The notes beneath the pieces were generated by a model. That model searched no databases. It was not told the DNA's origin and saw only the letters and a program-made list of their open reading frames with translations. The position numbers and the translations under genes are program-made. From contig NC_012878.2 in the NCBI RefSeq assembly GCF_000003195.3, positions 20,808,641 through 20,872,640 of the forward strand: 64,000 bases of DNA, read 5' to 3'. This document shows positions 22,275-34,624 of this stretch, in pieces; positions within the stretch are counted from its first letter, which is position 1; every line of letters starts with the position of its first letter. Origin of the DNA: Sorghum bicolor. Its lineage: Eukaryota; Streptophyta; Magnoliopsida; Poales; Poaceae.

Positions 22275-25200
22275 TGTCACATAACCGACCAAATTATAAG
22301 AGTTCAAGTGTCGAAACGATCAACTAGCAATCAAGTTTCTAGACTTGAGCCCATATAATCCCGGTAGTCAACTGAAATCACGAAGGACTTCAAACCAACT
22401 TGCAACAAACCGAGATCATAATAGTTCAACATAACACAGCGAATGTTACGTAGTCATTCATTGCCGTCGAAGCGGCACCACATCGGAGTTACTTAGTTAT
22501 TACAACACAAGTTCATAGTAGCAAAAGCAAAATAGTTTACAACACATATCCAAAGTTCTTGTTATTGCCAGAGTCTCATCACGTCCATCAAAAGCAACGA
22601 GGTACGAAGTCGTTAGAGAACCGTGCCCAACGGTTTAGTCCTCATCCCCAGCGGGATGGAGACAGGTCTTGCAGAAGCCATCATAAAAGATATCATCTGC
22701 AACAGGTGGGAATAAACCCTGAGTACGAGGAAGTACTCACCTTAGACTTACCCATCTAGTAAAACATAAAAGACACCAAGGATCATGCAAGTCTGAGTAT
22801 AAAGTGTAGCTAGCTTGACTCAACATTTACCAAAAGCTTAAGTGGATACTGTGCCATTTGTAAAAGCATCATATTAGTCATATCCTACCACTAGATTAGC
22901 ACATAGACTAAGCACTTCACTTGATTATTACAAACAATAATAACCATATCCAGTTTATCATATGTTCTTCCTTGCTATCATCAACATCATTATCAAGAAC
23001 CATTGTACTTAGTGGATGCTACGTTTGCCGCTGCTCTGTCAAGTTCTCACTATCCGGGAGAGACGGTGATTCGAATCGATTCCTATCCAGCTGGAGGGTT
23101 ATTCCTAGCACTCACCCAAGCATCCCCCGGCGGAGACCAAGCGGGTCACCTTTGGTATGACTCAGGAATCGCGGCTCCGATCCGCTCCGCACTCCCAGGG
23201 CTACCACTTTGCCAGGGAGGTCAGGACTTTTAACTCACCTACCTTTGGTCTTACGCCAATGGTCCCCCACACACCGCACTTCTTCCGGTAGTGCGCACTT
23301 TATACTTGCCGGTCTTCTGGCCTGAGTCATACTACTAGGCTTCGCGGTCGGAACGAGTTATCCGGCCAACTAAGTGTTAGGCATGCATTCAACATGACAA
23401 GAGGACGTACAACGATCTGTCCTTAGCTGCCATAGACGGAGTTACTACAACCTTGCAAAACTCCGCTAGGCTTAAGTCATTTTAATCAGGTTCTTTCCAT
23501 GATAGCACATATAGACAATCGTCATCCGACACAACCCTATTTCGCGCAGGTGACAGGATATCACCCGACTTCTACCGATTAAAGCATGGCTAAGCTGCTA
23601 CTCGATCCTAACTCTACAACGAGGTAGTGTTAAGATCTGGACAAGGAATGAGTATAATGCATCAAGAGTTTCATCACAACTCCTATACGTAATGCATCAA
23701 TAGATATAACATAATCAAGATTGCTTTCGAAATTAAAGTGGGAGACTTAAGATGCTCCGGGGCTTGCCTTTCACGAACGAGGCTGGCTCGTGATTAGGGC
23801 ACTTGACCTCCTCTTCGGGCTCCTCTTGTCCGGCTGGCTGGACCTCCACTTTCGGACTGATCTCCTGGCCTTCGTTAAGCTATCGTTTCCAGTGCACCTA
23901 TTGCATGCACGATGAGTGAGACAGGTGTGCATACTAGATGAGGATGAATGCTTGGTAACATAATTAGAACTTCACTAGACACTCATTTACGGGGTAACTC
24001 CCAAAACAAGCTCACACAAGATAACTATAACTAACTTAGCAAGATTTAGCAAGTCAAACCATAAACAGCAATAACCAAGTAACAGTGCAGCTCAGTAAAC
24101 AAATCATAACTAATGCTTTACAGATCCAACAAACATGAATGAGGACATTCTTGAAAGCTTATGAAATTTTTACATTTCATCTTTAAACACCACAGCAAGA
24201 TTCACAAATTAAACAGGTCAAATAAACAAAGATCCAGGTTCTGTCACAGAAAAATAGAGAACACCTACTTGTGGAACCCAACTTGGAAGAGCCATAACTT
24301 TTTAACTACTGGACCAAATGATCCCAAAATTAAACTACAGCTAGATCATAAAGTTTACAATATCTTTTATTTAGACAAGCCTCTCAGAAAACCAAGTTAT
24401 CATCAAGCAAAGGTCAGATTACTCCCTTGCTGTCCAGAACAGCTAAAAACCTTTAATTAATTATTTGATGACATAGCCAAAACATATTTAGTGCCAACCA
24501 AATGGCTTACAAGCACAAGCATAGCCTGATTGCCAGAACATCACATGTTGACCACTAAACATTCAATAACAAGGCATTTATTAATTTAATTCCATAAAAG
24601 GACATAATTACAAGATACTAGCAAGAGTACTCAGAAAAATCTACAAAAATTACAGAAGCACAAGCATAGCATCTTGACATTACCATAAAATTTTCAGAAC
24701 AATTTCACATGCCAAACTTAAGATAAGTATTTAATATGTAACAAGGTGCTTATTTTATAAATTAAGAAACATGGCTTAGATAGTATCAAACAATAGATTT
24801 CAGATTATTTACATGTTACTATTGATATAAACAAGCTTGACACCAAAGGAAAAAACCAGCACAAGCTTCAAACATTTATTATGATTTAAATATGAAAACA
24901 AGCCATAGTATTAACATAAATTACATATCAAAGATACAGTACTCCAAAAATCATGAAATACTTATCAGAGCATTTTAATATCACTCAGAGCCTACCATAA
25001 AAATTTCACAACAAAAGGAGCAGTATATCAAAAGATATGAATTTATATTCAAATAATAAGATTAAATCATAACAATTATTTTTCCCAGAAAACATGGTGC
25101 ATATTATATTTTTATTAAAAACTAGCCATCTCATGGATCATCACAAAATTTGTTTCACAATTTTTGGAGCTCAGAAACTGGAGATATGATTTTTGCAAAA

Positions 25201-26651
25201 ACAGCACAAACCCTAATTTCAAACAAAAGGGAGAGAGAGACTCACAGGGGGACCCCGCAGGTCAACGGACCCCACCCGTCAGTGACCCGAGAGCAGAGGC
25301 GAGGCTTGACCGCCAGAGATCTCATCGACGGCAAGACACCATCGTGCTCCTCACTCTACTCCGCGACGATTGGTACCAGAAACCCTAACTCTACCGCACC
25401 CTAGAGACCTTGCCCTCGCGAATGGCGGCACGGCGGTGGTGTGCGGCCGACCACCGGCGTCTCTGGTCGGAGACTGGGCGAAAGAAGATCCCGATGAGCA
25501 CCAGCACGACACAGCGAAGCTTTTGGGACAAGAACGAGGAGAAAAGGTGGACTACATAGCCCTGGCCACGACACCGGTGACCACGGCGGAGCTCCGGCGA
25601 GGTAAGGTCGCGACGGAGAGGACAATGCGGGCTTACCGAGGCTCGGTAGTCACAGCCAACATGACGATGGTGAAGCGGGGAAGCTGGTGGAGCACTAGGT
25701 GGAGTTGCTCGGCCGGAGATGGCGAGACGCGAGCGCGCGAGCTCGCCGAAGCAGCGGCGGCGAGGCGGATAAGACAATGAACGCGAGAGAGAGAAAGCCA
25801 GCGGGGAAATGGCGCTGTCCACGCGACCGGGGGCGTCATGGCGACCAGGAGGATGCACTGGGAGCTGAAAAGCAGGACCAACAGCGACGTACGGATGCCA
25901 CGAGTCCAAACACGCGGCGTCACCGGCGAGCTCCTCCCCACTGACGCTGCCTCCATTCAGTTACAGAGCCGACTGAAACTCGATCTTGGACTTCGATTAT
26001 CTCCTAAACTGATCGATGATTTTGATGGCTAATTGCTCCATGCTAGAGAGCTAAATGAGGACTCCAACTTTGCTTACAAGATCAAGACTTGATTTGGCCT
26101 GGATTTCAAACTGGAAGCTATCCAAACCACCCTCGAGAAAACTGATGCAATCCCAGACTTAGAAAAATTTCTAAGTGTTGGAAACAGCCTCAAATCTGCC
26201 TTGTGGACGACTTTTGAGCTAGATGTGATCATTTTCATGAGATGGCCATAAAACAACTTTTGTTCCTTATAAAATTTGCTACAACTTTGCTATAGAAAGT
26301 GTTGACATGCAAACACTTTATGAAGCACGTTTTAAAAGCCTAAACAAAAGAGGTTTTTAGGGCCTATAAGTGAAAGTATGACTTAGGTACTTAATTTGGA
26401 GATGTGACCAACATGAACATTGTTCCAAAAGTTGAGTTAAGCATAGATAAACTAATTACCAAAGCATAGAACACAAACATGAGCATGGCACAATCAACCA
26501 CAAGCATAGGAAGCATATTTAAGCAAGTTAAATCACACTTTTGCATAAAATGACATGACCCAAGGTAATTGATGATCATGATATGCTTATGAATATGATG
26601 ATGCTCATGTTATGCATGTGAATGATGCAACCATAACACTGGGGTGTTACA
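22275..26651 (-). repeat. F 3' LTR (4,377 bp)
   Basis: Minus-strand start TGTAACACCCCAGTG at 26,651 and end TGTGACA at 22,275. It is colinear with 61,048-64,000, with indels: 22,826-22,860 is absent from the other copy, and near 23,870 the other copy has extra bases. 25,240-25,960 is GC-rich and contains overlapping open frames on both strands (25,370-25,780 +, 25,391-25,909 -). They lack any domain and are best read as LTR leader, not genes. The rest is AT-rich non-coding DNA. Confidence 0.9.
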
Positions 26652-26664
26652 GCCCTCCCCCCTT
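26652..26664 (-). other. F polypurine tract
   Basis: On the minus strand AAGGGGGGAGGGC, directly adjoining the TGTAACACC start of the 3' LTR. Confidence 0.85.
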
Positions 26665-26693
26665 ACAAAAATCTTGTCCCGAGATTTGGAAGC

Positions 26694-27491
26694 TTACTGA
26701 TTTTCGAAGAAGGTTTTATAAACTTGTTTTAAATAGTCCTCTGTTTCCCAAGTGGCATCTTCCTCCCCGTGGTTACTCCACAACACCTTGTAGAACTTAA
26801 ACACATGATTGCGAGTCACCCGTTCCTTGCGGTCAAGAACCGCTACAGGTTTCTCCTCATACACCAAGTCAGATTTCAACTTGATATCCCAAACTTCCAC
26901 TCGTTCTTCCAGAACACGAAGGCATTTCTTTAATTGTGATACGTGAAAGACAGGAAAAATAGCTCGAAGCTCAACTAGTAGTTGAACTTTGTATGCCATG
27001 TTCCCTTTTCTCTCGAGAATCTGATAAGGCCCCACATATCGAGGTGCAAGCTTTTGCTTGACTACGAACCTTTGTACGCCTTTCATCGGAGACACCTTGA
27101 TACACACATGGTCACCGACTGCAAACTCAATCGGCTTCCTTCTCTTATCAGCATTACTTTTCTGACGAGCTTGAGCAGCTTCTAGATGTTGCTGGATGGT
27201 ATGAACTTGCTGCTCCGCTTCGTTCACGAAATCGATGCCATAATACCTTCGTTCCCCGGGTTCCACCCAATTCAACAGGGTTCGACACTTTCGACCATAC
27301 AGGGCCTCAAATGGAGCCATCTTGATGCTCTCTTGGTAACTATTGTTATAAGACAACTCAGCTAACGGCAACTACTTTACCCAAGAACCTTTTGAAGAGA
27401 GAGAACATGCCCTCAACATGTCTTCTAGGATTTGGTTAACACGTTCAGTTTGGCCGGCCGTTTGAGGATGATACGCAGAACTACGAACCAA
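26694..27491 (-). pseudogene. F integrase C-terminal half plus chromodomain
   Basis: Begins in the integrase core (SSAYHPQTAGQTER, which carries the third catalytic acidic residue) and continues through ILEDMLRACSLSSKGSW, a stop near 27,373, LAELSYNNSYQESIKMAPFEALYG, and the GPY/F region (RYVGPYQILERKGNMAYKVQL). It ends in a chromodomain at about 26,870-26,694 (YEEKPVAVLDRKERVT ... WSNHGEEDATWETEDYL). Chromodomains of this class steer integration toward heterochromatin marks (family knowledge). The other half of the gene is at 55,488-55,990. The two were separated by solo LTR S. Confidence 0.92.
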
Positions 27492-27496
27492 GTGAG

Positions 27497-27825
27497 TGTT
27501 GACACTTGCTAACACCACTTGAATACTAGGTTGTCATCCCCAGCATGGCACTAGAGTGTACTATGGTATTTATATGCACATAGATAATCCGCAAGCACAC
27601 GGATACCGTTGTAGCTTTTACCCGGTTAAAGGTTTTATCGTATCCAAAGGAAAATGGGAGAACTGATCTACACTCTAACTTAACCTAGATAGATAAGTAG
27701 GTGTAAATAGGAAAGATGATAGAATTAAATAAGAACAATATTAAAGGTTAGATAACAATAGGTGGTAATATGGGAATAGAAAGTAGAGCAATTCTAGTAT
27801 ATGGGCGATGGTAGGAGAATAGAGA
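27497..27825 (-). repeat. Solo LTR S, 3' portion (left piece), TSD GTGAG
   Basis: Starts TGTTGACAC after TSD GTGAG (27,492-27,496). It holds a segment like the 3' end of the B LTR in reverse (CCGCAAGCACACGGATACC). C then interrupts it at 27,826. With the right piece (54,472-55,482) it makes one 1,340-bp LTR. A single LTR between a matching TSD marks unequal recombination of a complete element. Confidence 0.85.
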
Positions 27826-28859
27826 TGTCGGTGTTTTCCCCCGAGGGGGTCACACCAACAAGTAAATTTGTATGCGTGCTCCCTTTCCCAGATGGTGATG
27901 CAAGAAGACACATAGATTTATCCTGGTTCGGGCAAGAGAAGGCCCTACGTCCAGCGGGGGGGAGAAGTTTGTATTATCTTGCACCTAAGTGCTTGTATAG
28001 GGGCGAATCCAAGCGTTGTATGGAGTGTATGTGTGCTACTGCATATGGGTGTAGTGTCTCTCGTATTCTATTCCTGAGTCCCTCCTTTTATAGTTCCAAG
28101 GAGAGACCCAGGGTACATGTATAGGTGTCAGAATAGGAGTTGATAGCAGTATGGAGCGCTGACCTACTCGAGGCTCCTGTACCGGCATGGCCTCGAGCTG
28201 TCCCGTCTTACTAGCTTGGTGATGATTACGCGTTCCCCTGCATTCGGCTCTGCGCGCCGTCTTGTACTGGTTCAGCGGTCGCACGCTCGTACGGTTCGGC
28301 GGCAAATCCGGCGGAGTGGTTGCGGCGTGGCTAGTCAACGTCTGTCCCGTCCTCAGGAAGGAACCATGTTTAGTCGAGGGTCAGACGCCGTACGATGTCC
28401 TGATGTCGGAGCGCTGACCCTGGATACCTCGAGGGGGCCTTGATTAGACGTGCCATCTCTGTTTCCCACGTCCTGACACGCCCTGGGCTATTCGGTGGGG
28501 AAGGCTGCAAAAAGATCGATGGGACGGATGCCTGTTCCCTATCACGCCTCCCGTGACCCGTGTGTTAGGTGGGGAAGCATCAGGCGCATTTAATGCCCCG
28601 GCTCGCGTGCGCGCGTCAGGCGGCGGGCGGCGTCCTTGCGCTCGACGCCTCCCGGTTCGCGTGAGCCTGTTCCGTATTCGACGGTAACCAGAGCTCGACG
28701 CCTGATTGATTCGCTCGACGCTGCTTCCGTCTTCGAGGCCGTGGCCGTCGATGGCTGCGCATACATACGGATGGAGCGTCGAATCGAGGGCCTCCCCTTA
28801 CGTATGGATAACCTTGTTATATGCCTTGGTGAGGGTACCCCTTGTTGATACCCTCGACA
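27826..28859 (-). repeat. C 3' LTR (1,034 bp)
   Basis: Plus-strand bounds TGTCGGTGTTTTCCCC and ACCCTCGACA. The minus-strand TATA box CTATAAAAGG is at 28,084-28,093. The open frames on the plus strand (27,801-28,124; 28,216-28,443; 28,636-28,848) recur in the other LTR and are not genes. Confidence 0.95.
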
Positions 28860-29640
28860 GTAGCCCCCGAGTCTCCATTCGAGCGCTGGCGCTCGAGTGG
28901 AGACTTTAGCCTTTACGGTCGATCTTCCGTGGGGGCGCGCGAGCGACCCCGCGGGGGTAGCCCCTGAACCCTCGAGGGTGTTTTTAACTCCTTCGGGGGT
29001 TATTTTGACAAATTCACAGAAAACGCTGTCGACACCAGTGGTGGAAGGTTCTGATCGGCTTTGCCTTACGTGGAGGTTTCGACGTACTCTCGATAGAGCG
29101 AGCGTCTTCCCCCCCAGATTGAGTTCCTAGCGGGTAGTCCAAGTGAGAACCTGTGCCCTTTTCGAGGGGGTCAGCTGTAGCCCGGAGGCGTTCTCATAAA
29201 GCTGGGTTGACATGGTCGGGGATACCGGTCTCATTCGATAGAGTCCAGCGGCTCGATGCCTCCCGTCGGGGGATTCCTCTCGACTGTCTCGACCCTACCT
29301 TGGACATCGCGAGCGAGACTTCGAGGCGGACCCCGATCTTCGACCGCTCGCTGGAGATCCCTGACTCTGGTGCTCGAGATCGGCTGTCGAACCCTTTTGG
29401 TGGGCCAGCCTGCGACCTCTCGAGGCTTTCGCGGGTATGCCCCTTGGCTTACAAGGGAAGGAAGTGGCCGTGTTGGTTCGCCTTTTCGCCCGTTGGGCGC
29501 ACCTTTTTAGGCGGGTGACGTTATGACATCGTATCGGCGTGGAATTCGGAGCGCCCGGCCTGTGAAGGGGGAAAGACTGTTAGGTAGCGCATTTATGGGG
29601 GGACGTTACCTCATTTCTCGGATTTGTCCATTGGCGGATC
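28860..29640. other. C polypurine tract and upstream region of its antisense gene
   Basis: 28,860-28,874 on the minus strand is ACTCGGGGGCTAC, the purine tract beside the 3' LTR. The rest is GC-rich, non-coding, and carries CTCGAG at several points (28,893, 28,970, 29,366, 29,419). Frames such as 29,153-29,518 have no domain and are rejected as genes. Confidence 0.6.
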
Positions 29641-29646
29641 TTGGCT

Positions 29647-29654
29647 TATAAATA
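29647..29654 (+). promoter_or_regulatory. TATA box of C antisense gene
   Basis: TATAAATA about 148 bp before the ATG at 29,795, with no intervening ATG after the predicted start of transcription. Same arrangement and distance as the antisense gene of family A. Confidence 0.72.
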
Positions 29655-29794
29655 CGCCGCGGCACCGCCGCCATTCTTTCTTCCGCCTTCCATCTTCACT
29701 CTTGCCTTAGCCTTCTTGCCTCCCTAGCTCTCTCGCCGTCTTACGCGCACACGACTCCTCGAGCAGTAGCGGGTCCACCGTTCCTCCGGTCGTA

Positions 29795-32700
29795 ATGCCT
29801 GTAAGACTCGTCGCCGCCGAAGACTGGCGCTCGTCGTCGATGACGGAGCGCCGGTTGTTAGAGCTCGAGAAAGAGGGACTGCTGCGCCGCCGCACCTCGT
29901 TATCATCGCCAGAGTGGATCGCGCCGCCGGCGAGTCACCGGGAGCCCCAGCCGCCCGAGGGCTATGTGGTGTCGTTCGCCAAGTTCCACCGCCATGGCCT
30001 GGGTGCGCCCCCTAGCTGCTTCATGCGGGCCCTCTGCTTCCACTATGGGGTGGAGCTCCAGCACTTCTCCCCGAACGCCATCACCGTCGCGGCGGTCTTC
30101 GCCGCCGTGTGTGAGGGCTACTTGGGGATGATGCCGCACTGGGAGCTGTGGCTCCACCTCTACAGGGGCGAGCTTTTCCATGCCCCCACCGGAACCACGG
30201 GCGTAAGGAAGCCCGTGCGGGCAGGGTGACTCAACCTTGTGCAGAAGACGGGGAAGACGGACAGACCGCGGGAGTACATCCCGGTAGGGTTATCGACCAA
30301 CCACGCAGGCTGGGACTCCCAGTGGTTTTACCTTCGGAATGACGACAACCTTCTGCCTTCCTACTCGGGCCGCCTGATCATGGAGCGTCCAGCGGACTGG
30401 ACGTACGGCGTCGTCCAAGCTCATCAATCTCGGCTCAACCCCCTCCTCGACGCCATGAAGAAGCTGCGCTCGGAGGGCTTGACTGCCGCCCTCGTCCTCT
30501 CGGCCGTCCATCACCGGAGAGTTCTCCCTTTGATGTCTCGGCCGTTGAGGATGGATGAGATGGGCCCTGGCGTCTCATCTCGGGACCTCGAGGCATGCCG
30601 GATGTCCAACGAGGCTCCGGCGGATGACGAAGTCACGGCCCGAGTCAGGGCTGCAATTGCCGGCGATTTTCAGCCGGAGCATGTTAACGGCTTCCCCATG
30701 AGGCCAGACGTTGGCTCGATCGATCTGGTATGTTTTCTCCATGCGCGCAGCCTCGATTCTGGGTTTCTTTTCTTTCCCTCTCTTTCTCCTTTCTAAGTCT
30801 GCCTTTATTTCGACAGGGACGGATTGACGTTCGGTCCTCGAGGCCTCCGGTAAAGGAGGACGAGGTCGATCGCGACAAACGGCGCCAATCCGCCGAAAAG
30901 CTAAAGTCCGCCAAGGACTCTGCCAAGAAGGGGGAGAAGAAGAAGAACCTCGACCGTCAAGCGTTAGAGGAGCGTCGAGCCAAATCCAGGCAGAGGGGGG
31001 AGCCTAAGGAAGAATCCCCCAACAATGATGACGACGACGACGACAGCGATGATTCCGAGGGGATGGCGTCACGCCTTGACCGAATCCTCGAGGGTCCATC
31101 TCGAGGTGATGTCGACGCTCCTCGGACGGAAGTTCCGACGGGTGGTCCAGGCGGATCCCGCCGTCCGCGCGCCGACACCCCTCCTGCGCCCGCGGCTGGT
31201 CAGGTCGCCCCGCGCCCTCCTCCCGTGCCCAAGACGGGTGGCCACGCTAGGTCCCAGGCGATGGGGCCATTGACTCGTGGTCGCGCCGCGGCCTCCGACA
31301 AAGGAGAGGCCGGTCGTAGGAGCGCCAGTCCCGGCGCCCGCCAGGCGGGAACTGACGCGCCTGGGCCAGCGCCTGCCCTCGAGGGGTCTGGTGCCCCGAC
31401 GCGGGGTGGCTCGAGGCCCACCGGTCGGGGCGGCGGGAGGTGAGCTGTTCTCCCTATGGGGTAAGCCTTTTCGAAGTCGTGGCTTTTGTTTCCCGCCTTT
31501 TCTCATATGTTGATCTTTTTCGCGCTCATTTCTTTCTTTTCTCAGGCTAAAGCTGACCCTCGAGCAGGCCCAGCCGTCCATGGCGAAGAGGCTCAAAGCG
31601 GGTGCCGCCTCCAAGGAGCCAGGTTTGTGGCTTACTTTTGGGATCTGTGATGCTCTTGCGTTAACCATCGTAGTTACCGGTCTTTATTCTTTATTTTGTA
31701 GGCTCCTCCGACTTCCAACCTCCAGTAGGCGCTGGGAGTGCTCCGCCTCGTTCCGAGCCCACCACGTCGCTGCCGGCGTGTGGTGAGGCGCCCCAGACGC
31801 AAGTGCCGGAGGGAGCCCCCGAGCCTCCTCGATTGGGGGTCGAGGGGGAACCCATCACCATCAGTGATACATCTGATGGTAACGAAACAACTGGAGGCGC
31901 CCGCCCTATGGAGGAGGAAACGTCGACCTCTCACGTCGCGGGACCGACTCCCTGGCCCGCCGGCCTCCGAGCCCTCGAGGAGCTGAAGAAGAAGAGGGAG
32001 GAAGATGAAGAACGCGAGCATGAGGCGGCGCGGCAACCGCAGGAGCAGGGCCATAGGCGAGAGCCGCAGGAGCATGAGGCGCAACAACAGCAACAGCAGC
32101 AGCAGGGGGGCCAAGAGGAGGGACTGCTCGAGCCCCCGCCCCAAGGTCCGGCCCAGCCAGTACCGCCGGAGCCGCAAGCGCCCGGTGAGCAGGAAGAGGA
32201 TCTGCCGGTGTACGGCCCCCCGACCCCAGCGTGGCTCCTCCCGGGGGCACCTGCCGCGATCCGGGCGGAGCCGGGGCGAGCGGATGGAGTGGTGGCGCTC
32301 GCCTGCATGATGCGCACCCCCACCGACCCCGAGTCCGAGATCAAGAGGACGATCTATGGCATGGATGGGATCGCTCCAGGGTTCCTCCGGGAGCGTCGGG
32401 CATGGGAGGAACACTTTCCCTCCGAGGAGGACGAGATCGGGACGTCGGGGACCAAGGACGGGACCTGGAAGACGGTAGACGACGACGGGCGGTTCCCGTG
32501 CCTCGTCGACCTGTTCCTGCACCATGGGGGCTCCCTCGAGACCGTCGAGGACCTCATCCACGGCGTCAAGGCACAGGCCGACCGGGAGATGGAGCACTGG
32601 TGCCCCGATCGGATCCGCATCCGGGCTTCCCACGACCCGTCTGAGCCTAACATCTTCCTGGACGATAGGAAGGAGGCGGAGAAGTGGGAACACATCGAGG

Positions 32701-34071
32701 AGCTCCGCCTTTGGATGAAGCATGTGGTGGGGCTCCTCGCAGACGTTATTAACAACAGGCTCGGGCCGGCTTATTTTGTAAGTGTTTTTCGATCTTCGAT
32801 CCTCATGGAGACTTTCGGTTTTGTGCTCTAACCGTTCGATCCTTGGTTCGCAGGATATGAAAGAGACCTCCCGCATCAAGTCTAGTTTCATCCATGCCAC
32901 GAGAGGTGGCTGGGAGCAACTCCCCCTCCTTAAGGATCAACTCCTCGAGTCGCAGGAGAAACTCCTCAAGACTTATAAAGAGCTCATAGCGCTCGGGGAG
33001 GAGAAGAAGGCGAAGGAGGCTGCTTTGGCTGAGGCCCAGGAGGCCTCGAGGAAGGCGGAGGAGGAGACGATGATGCTGCGGGAGTGGGCTCTTACGGTCG
33101 AGGAGGCCGCGTCCAAAGCCTAGGAGGAGGCCCTGTCCTACAAGAGCGTCATTGCAGACCTGGACAAGGAGAAGGGCCTTCTCAAGTCCGACCTGGACTC
33201 CCTCCGTGACTCCTTCCAGAAGATGAAGGTGGTGTACGTGGACAGTGAGGTCGCCAGGGGTGCCGCCGAGGACGTAAAGAAAAAAGCCCTCGAAGACCTC
33301 GAGGCAGAGCGGGCTCGATCCCGCAGTCTCTCTGACGACGTCGAGCGTCTGAAGGGAGAATTGCTGGAGAAGAGTGGAGCCATTGCTCAGGCTGGCAAGG
33401 TGATCGAAGATCTCCGCGTTGCCAATACTGAGCTGGCACGCTCCAATAGAGAGATCGAGCGTGCCAACACCAGATTGGTCGGCGAGAACACGGCCCTGGA
33501 GGAGAGCATCAGAGGTATGTTTCCTTTGTCGAATTTCTTTTTCGAGGTGTGCTTGAGTTTTTCCTCAAGCTTCCTTGTATTGGCGTTTACAGGGCTCAAG
33601 GACGAACTCCTAGCCACCCAAGCCGAGGCCCGTAATGCTAAGACCCAGCTCGAGGCGGAGGTCACTTTGAACCGTCGCGTGCGGATGGTGATAAGCGACC
33701 TTTCGGCCTCGTGGGAGGTCGAGCCTATGGACGAGTCGAGGGAGGGAGCTCGAGGCGACGCACTGGTCGACCAGCTGTGCTACTTGGGCGCGACGCTGAG
33801 AGACCGAGTGCGGGACGCCCTCCACATCGGGGTGAAGCGGGCGATGGCAGTTATCTGCTCGGGCTTCTCCTATGACATGGAGGTGGTGTCCCACGGCTTC
33901 GTCACCAACATCTCCAAGACCGACGCGGAGAACGAAGAGAGGCTCCACGCCTTGATCGACGACGCGGAGGCTCCTGGAGAGAGGCTGGCCAAGCTTTTTG
34001 AGCCTGAGGTGCTTCCTCCTGAAGCTGGCTCGGGCGGAGGCGAGGGTGGTGAGGGTCGTACCGCGGACTGA
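29795..34071 (+). pseudogene. C antisense gene: Transposase_28 (PF04195) type protein with coiled coil, 6 exons, two stops
   Basis: Exons inferred from in-frame GT-AG introns: 29,795-30,727; 30,817-31,439; 31,546-31,622; 31,702-32,777; 32,854-33,514; 33,593-34,071, about 1,282 codons. Exon 1 carries the domain Pfam calls putative gypsy-type transposon (PPEGYVVSFAKFHRHGLGAP, FMRALCFHYGVELQHFSPNA). Exon 2 is charged, Pro/Gly/Arg-rich. Exon 4 has a Glu/Gln-rich stretch including a run of eight Gln, then a globular acidic part. Exons 5-6 are a long coiled coil ending in a Gly/Glu tail. TGA at 30,227-30,229 and TAG at 33,121-33,123 break it. It runs opposite to C's gag-pol, as the PMD gene does in A. 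Molecular function unknown; the domain is known mainly from grass retroelements. Confidence 0.8.
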
Positions 34072-34624
34072 GGCCTGCGAGCCTGCTCAGGGCGCCTGGG
34101 GCCCTTTGTATGATACTTTATTAATTCTGCTGTTAGGTGATATAGTATCTTTTGTGATTGTTAAATGCTTATTTGTCTTTCCGCTCGAGGTTCTTTTGTT
34201 TCTCTTTGTTCCTACGTTTGTATCCCTTGCTCAATCTTTCGTCAAAAACAACCTCGATCACCTCAAGGGTGAGGAAGTGAGTAGAGTTTCCGTAGCCCGG
34301 GGGCGTGGGAGTTCTCCGGCTCGTTATCCCTCGGCCTTTGAGGGGCTCGAGGTGCCTTAGCTACTCGAACCGTGCAAGGTTTTTTAAGTAAGAAAAGAAA
34401 ATTTCTTGGCTTTTTCGACGCTTGGGGGGGTCGTCCCCTGGTAGCCCCCGAGGGGGTGTTGACTATGATGGGTCATAGTCGGCATCCCCTACTAACGTCG
34501 AGATTATGACTTGTAAATCTTTCGGCGCAAAAAGACGTTGCTCGAGGGAAAGACTTTATTTATTTATTCATTCGTTTACAAAGTCTTGGTACAAAATGTA
34601 CGTAGGAACATAAGTTTGGAACTT
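34072..34624. repeat. C convergent intergenic interval with two inverted repeats
   Basis: Lies between the 3' ends of the antisense gene (34,071, +) and pol (34,625, -). It holds CCCCCGAGGGGG at 34,445-34,456 and an 8-bp-stem, 4-base-loop inverted repeat GACTATGA/TCATAGTC at 34,461-34,480. Otherwise it is T-rich untranslated sequence. The position matches the paired hairpins of family A. Confidence 0.7.

Noticed and set aside
25370..25909. Overlapping open frames on both strands (136 and 172 codons)
   Set aside because: They lie in a GC-rich part of the F LTR, are low-complexity Arg/Pro/Ser, have no domain, and the GC content alone explains missing stops.
31674..32900. 408-codon frame on the minus strand
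   Set aside because: It is the exact antisense of exon 4 of the C antisense gene and its introns. The product is Leu/Arg-rich low complexity, typical of a shadow in GC-rich coding DNA.
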